Part shown: one piece after another, positions 5,313 through 7,551 of the stretch
How positions within the stretch are numbered: position 1 is the stretch's first letter
Layout of the letters: the number at the start of each line of letters is the position of its first letter
Assembly (NCBI GenBank): GCA_937880335.1
Contig: CALFLJ010000107.1
Location: 1-7,551 of the forward strand
Length of the DNA: 7,551 nucleotides
From: an uncultured Succinatimonas sp.
GTDB taxonomy: Bacteria > Pseudomonadota > Gammaproteobacteria > Enterobacterales > Succinivibrionaceae
Direction: 5' to 3'
Notes under the pieces: generated by a model
Databases searched by the model: none
The model's input: only the letters and a program-made list of their open reading frames with translations
Told to the model about the DNA's origin: nothing
Program-made: the position numbers and the translations under genes

Positions 5313-5934
5313 TTTTTACCTCATGCAGTTTATGAAAGATTTTAACTGCCTGATAGGAATGTTCTACAATCTCAATATAGAAATTACGCATTCTTAAGGA
5401 TAGATAATAATAAATTATAAGAGAGGGGACAGCCACCACCAAGCCCATGACTGTGGTTATTAGGGCATTGTAAATTCCCTTGGCTAAAAGCTCAGGATTT
5501 TGTGCCTGCGACATTGATATGGTCTCAAAAACAATCAGCATGCCGCCTACAGTACCTAATAAGCCTAAAAGGGGGGAGATTACAGTTATCATCTTAATCC
5601 ATGACATTCCATTTATAATACATTTAAAGTTTCTATTAAAAAGATAACTTATCTCAGATCTTAGATCATCTGAATGGTTGCTATGAGTGGCAACAATATC
5701 ATAGATAATAAGAAAGAAAGGATTACATCCTTTATAGTCCTTAAGGCAACGTTTAAGTAGATCTTTTTCATCTAAAAATTCTTTTTTAAAATCTCTCCAA
5801 GACAAGGTTGTATAGATAAGGCTTTTTAAACAAATATATAAGGCCATAAAACCTAAGATGGCAATTACCACACCACAAGGACCTATCAGGTCATAAATGG
5901 TATTGAGATTTAATATTTCAAAATTGTTAAACAT
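5302..5934 (-). CDS. exbB: ExbB-type (MotA/TolQ/ExbB) proton channel protein
   Basis: Forms the pentameric inner-membrane channel around ExbD. It has 210 residues from the ATG at 5934, chosen because GGGAG lies 5 bases upstream; the frame also reaches a TTG at 5955, which lacks a site and would overlap the previous gene. There are three membrane helices (about 13-41, 113-140, 156-180), with PLLGLLGTVGGML at 121-133 and NALITTVMGLVVAVP at 156-170. Thr128 and Thr161 match the pore threonines of E. coli ExbB (Thr148, Thr181). Asn156 stands where E. coli has Glu176, five residues before the pore threonine, so a normally charged channel residue is neutral here. It lies between the flavodoxin gene and exbD. 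Confidence 0.9.
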   Translation of the reverse strand: MFNNFEILNLNTIYDLIGPCGVVIAILGFMALYICLKSLIYTTLSWRDFKKEFLDEKDLLKRCLKDYKGCNPFFLIIYDIVATHSNHSDDLRSEISYLFNRNFKCIINGMSWIKMITVISPLLGLLGTVGGMLIVFETISMSQAQNPELLAKGIYNALITTVMGLVVAVPSLIIYYYLSLRMRNFYIEIVEHSYQAVKIFHKLHEVKNEI

Positions 5935-5945
5935 GCATACTCCCT

Positions 5946-6455
5946 TTATAAACAAGCCTTTTTAAACCAATACTGCGCCTTTAAAAAACATATAAGTCTG
6001 TCTTTGGCATCTGGGTGGCTTGATGCTTTTAATATTCTCATTTGGTGATCTTTGTCCTCTTTAAGCTTAGGATTTAACTTATACATTAAATTCAGGACTT
6101 TTTTTGAAACCTTACCTTGGCTTATAAAAGTTCCTATGACTTGATTGTTTTGCTCCCTAAGTATCTGACATGCCTTATCCATAATTTCTAATGCGCTTTT
6201 ACTTTTAGGGTCTCCCCCTAATGTGGCGATAAGAGCTGTTTTTTTGTTAAAAATCTTACGCATGAATTTTAATGCCTCGCCATCAATTTCGCCTTTATCT
6301 ACAAAAAAGCCTATAACAATAAGGTCATAACTGTTTGCATCAAAGTCTAAAATTGGTAGTTTTTGCAACTGTGAATTAGTTATTCCCATTTGAGCATAGC
6401 GTGAAAGTTTATAAGTATTACCAGTTTGTGAACTTACTGCTATAAGTGAGCGCAT
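5946..6455 (-). CDS. Flavodoxin-like protein of the BilS/HmuF type
   Basis: A 169-residue cytosolic flavodoxin-fold protein. The FMN phosphate loop SSQTGNT is at 8-14 after the first strand, and YDLIVIGFFVDKGEIDG (43-59) and ALIATLGGDPKS (74-85) fit the other FMN-contacting loops. The ending with SHPDAKD (146-152) followed by a helix is typical of the group I recall as BilS (bilirubin reductase partner) and HmuF (Fusobacterium haem locus). HmuF is described as acting in haem trafficking and reduction of anaerobilin. Position between hutX and exbB supports a haem role: electron donor for oxygen-independent haem opening or for reducing its product. No radical-SAM ChuW/HutW gene is in the window. 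GGAG is 8 bases before the ATG, and the gene overlaps hutX by 16 bases. Fold sure, exact role inferred. Confidence 0.72.
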   Translation of the reverse strand: MRSLIAVSSQTGNTYKLSRYAQMGITNSQLQKLPILDFDANSYDLIVIGFFVDKGEIDGEALKFMRKIFNKKTALIATLGGDPKSKSALEIMDKACQILREQNNQVIGTFISQGKVSKKVLNLMYKLNPKLKEDKDHQMRILKASSHPDAKDRLICFLKAQYWFKKACL

Positions 6456-6955
6456 AAAAACTGCTCCTTTAAGGATTTAAACTTTGCAACATCACACTCC
6501 TTTAACTTGTGATCTTTACGGCTTAGAAAGAAAGAGTAAAGGATGTTTCCCTTGTTGTCTAAAAAAGCAATCTGATGACTTTCTAGGTGTAAAAATGGGA
6601 CAGATAATAATGCAATTTCTGCTATATCCTCAAGCTTTAAATGACCGTTTAAGGCTCCAGTTCCATTTAAGTTAAAATAGCCAAAAGCATTTTTCCCAGG
6701 ATTTGCCTGGGTTTTTACTTCAATAAAACTGTTTTTTATATAGGCTGTAAAAGTAAGTTCGCCAAAGCCCGTTAAAAACTCCCAGATTTTTTCAAAATTA
6801 TCTTTGTGAAGCAAAATGCCTTCCTCTGTATCTAGTTCACAAATTGCATCTTTATCGCTTATACCCAGTTTTTGGGCGATAAAAGATATTCCCATGGCTT
6901 TTTTGCTTTTGATTAACTCGTATATTTCTGTTTTTAACATTTTGTTTTTATTCAT
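6440..6955 (-). CDS. hutX: HutX/ChuX-family cytosolic haem carrier
   Basis: Binds haem that enters the cytosol and passes it on for degradation or use. Of 171 residues, the first 45 or so look like a small helical domain with a helix-turn-helix-like IAQKLGISDKDAI, and the rest is the ChuX/HutX domain: NFEKIWEFLTGFGELT (53-68), FGYFNLNG (91-98), GHLKLEDIAEIAL (104-116), ILYSFFLSRKDHK (138-150). His105 aligns with the histidine in GHIKAE of E. coli ChuX, a proposed haem ligand. The start at 6955 overlaps the end of the ATPase gene by 8 bases and has AGGA 7 bases upstream. It is the strongest single clue that this operon handles haem. Confidence 0.9.
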   Translation of the reverse strand: MNKNKMLKTEIYELIKSKKAMGISFIAQKLGISDKDAICELDTEEGILLHKDNFEKIWEFLTGFGELTFTAYIKNSFIEVKTQANPGKNAFGYFNLNGTGALNGHLKLEDIAEIALLSVPFLHLESHQIAFLDNKGNILYSFFLSRKDHKLKECDVAKFKSLKEQFLCAHL

Positions 6956-7514
6956 AATTATTTCCTAAAGTAAAGATATTGTAATTCTTGTCTAAAAGCT
7001 CAGGATCATGAGTGATTACCAAAAGAGCTTTGCCTTTTTGATGATTGAATTCGCACAGCAAGTCTTTTACGCGCTGTAAATTTTCACCATCAAGACCTGA
7101 GGTCGGTTCATCTAAAATTAAAAGATCTGGATTAAGAGCTAAGGCACAGAGAATAACTAGTCTTTGTTTTTGTCCAACAGATAAGGAATGAGGATGACGT
7201 TTTTTTAAATCTTGAAGATCAAATTTTAAAAGCAGGTTATGAACTTCTGATTTTTCTATCTTTTTTTTAGATAACATCAAGCTTAATAAAAGCTCCTCCT
7301 CTACGGATTGCATGTGTAGCTGATAATCCTGATTTTGCAAGACCATTGCTATTACAGGCTTTTTGTAATTTTGAAATTTAAAACTGCCCTTATTAAGTTT
7401 TTCAAGTCCAAATATGAGCCTGCATAAAGTGGTTTTACCACAGCCATTAGCTCCTAATAAAATATTTACCCCTTCATAAAGATTAAAACTAAAATCATTA
7501 AATAAAACTTTCAC
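6948..7514 (-). CDS. ECF-type ABC transporter ATPase, N-terminus apparently short or interrupted
   Basis: An ATP-hydrolysing subunit of a membrane importer. From the GTG at 7514 it has 188 residues: Walker A GANGCGKT (21-28), Q-loop LQNQDYQLHMQSVEEEL (59-75), signature LSVGQ (111-115, Val for the usual first Gly), Walker B LLILDE (131-136), D-loop SGLD (139-142) and H-loop His169. The Q-x-x-x-Q-x-x-x-x-x-V-x-E-E-L pattern after the Q-loop is typical of energy-coupling-factor (EcfA/CbiO) ATPases, not of the HmuV haem ATPase, which is also longer. Walker A normally lies about 35 residues in, so about 15 are missing. The frame continues upstream as ADFKEFFIVR, then TAG, two codons before the GTG, and this looks like the lost first strand. 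The only good ribosome site (AAGGAG) is 21 bases from the GTG. It is the first gene of the visible operon; other ECF subunits may lie beyond 7551. Confidence 0.8.
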   Translation of the reverse strand: MKVLFNDFSFNLYEGVNILLGANGCGKTTLCRLIFGLEKLNKGSFKFQNYKKPVIAMVLQNQDYQLHMQSVEEELLLSLMLSKKKIEKSEVHNLLLKFDLQDLKKRHPHSLSVGQKQRLVILCALALNPDLLILDEPTSGLDGENLQRVKDLLCEFNHQKGKALLVITHDPELLDKNYNIFTLGNNYE

Positions 7515-7519
7515 AAACT

Positions 7520-7551
7520 AGCGGACTATAAAAAACTCCTTAAAGTCCGCT
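7520..7551. repeat. Perfect 8-bp inverted repeat at the window's right edge
   Basis: AGCGGACT (7520-7527) and AGTCCGCT (7544-7551) are exact reverse complements with 16 bases between. On the minus strand the loop holds AAGGAG, a strong Shine-Dalgarno, and the TAG in frame with the ATPase straddles the base of the stem. The repeat reaches the last base of the window, so it may be longer. It could be a regulatory hairpin over a ribosome site, or a fold-back artefact at a contig end. Confidence 0.5.

Noticed and set aside
5935..5955. TTG at 5955 as the exbB start (217 residues)
   Set aside because: It has no ribosome binding site and would overlap the flavodoxin gene; the ATG at 5934 has GGGAG at good spacing.

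Overview
The window looks like chromosomal DNA from an AT-rich gammaproteobacterium with an anaerobic or host-associated life. The pantothenate genes and a HutX/TonB haem locus fit gammaproteobacteria, and the AT bias would suit a group such as the Succinivibrionaceae. That assignment is inference from protein resemblance and composition; there is no rRNA or other marker to confirm it.

Layout, left to right. (1) Bases 1-138 are open in one plus-strand frame and may be the last 45 codons of a gene that starts outside the window. (2) A minus-strand gene at 260-1018 encodes an IdnO-type gluconate 5-dehydrogenase (short-chain dehydrogenase) and is followed by a strong intrinsic terminator. (3) An 839-base, very AT-rich divergent intergenic region (1019-1857) holds no convincing gene but is rich in symmetric DNA: two tandem 12-bp repeats, a CRP-like site, a 10-bp-arm palindrome, a GntR/IdnR-like operator just after a possible -10 box, and several terminator-like or hairpin structures. 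(4) A plus-strand operon panC-panD-panS-like (1858-4046) joins beta-alanine formation and pantoate activation to a BASS-family transporter that probably imports a pantothenate precursor. (5) A bidirectional terminator (4057-4074) separates it from (6) a tightly packed minus-strand operon. In transcription order this is an ECF-type ABC ATPase, HutX haem carrier, BilS/HmuF-like flavodoxin, ExbB, ExbD and a TonB-like protein (7514 down to 4105). Each junction overlaps or is spaced by about 11 bases.

How the genes fit together. The pan operon makes pantothenate for CoA. No panB or panE is visible, so ketopantoate or pantoate may come from elsewhere in the genome or from outside through the BASS transporter. 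The minus-strand operon reads as haem uptake and use: ExbB-ExbD-TonB would energise an outer-membrane receptor, an ECF-like ATPase would power inner-membrane import, HutX would receive haem in the cytosol, and the flavodoxin could supply electrons for anaerobic haem opening or reduction of the linear product.

The points most worth a second look are: the ECF-type ATPase in a haem operon; an in-frame TAG just before that ATPase's apparent start, inside a perfect 8-bp inverted repeat at the window edge; a lysine-rich, almost proline-free TonB with no histidine in its membrane anchor, next to an ExbB with Asn where Glu is expected; a panC leader in which a hairpin lies between the Shine-Dalgarno and the start codon; and the operator cluster in the long intergenic region.
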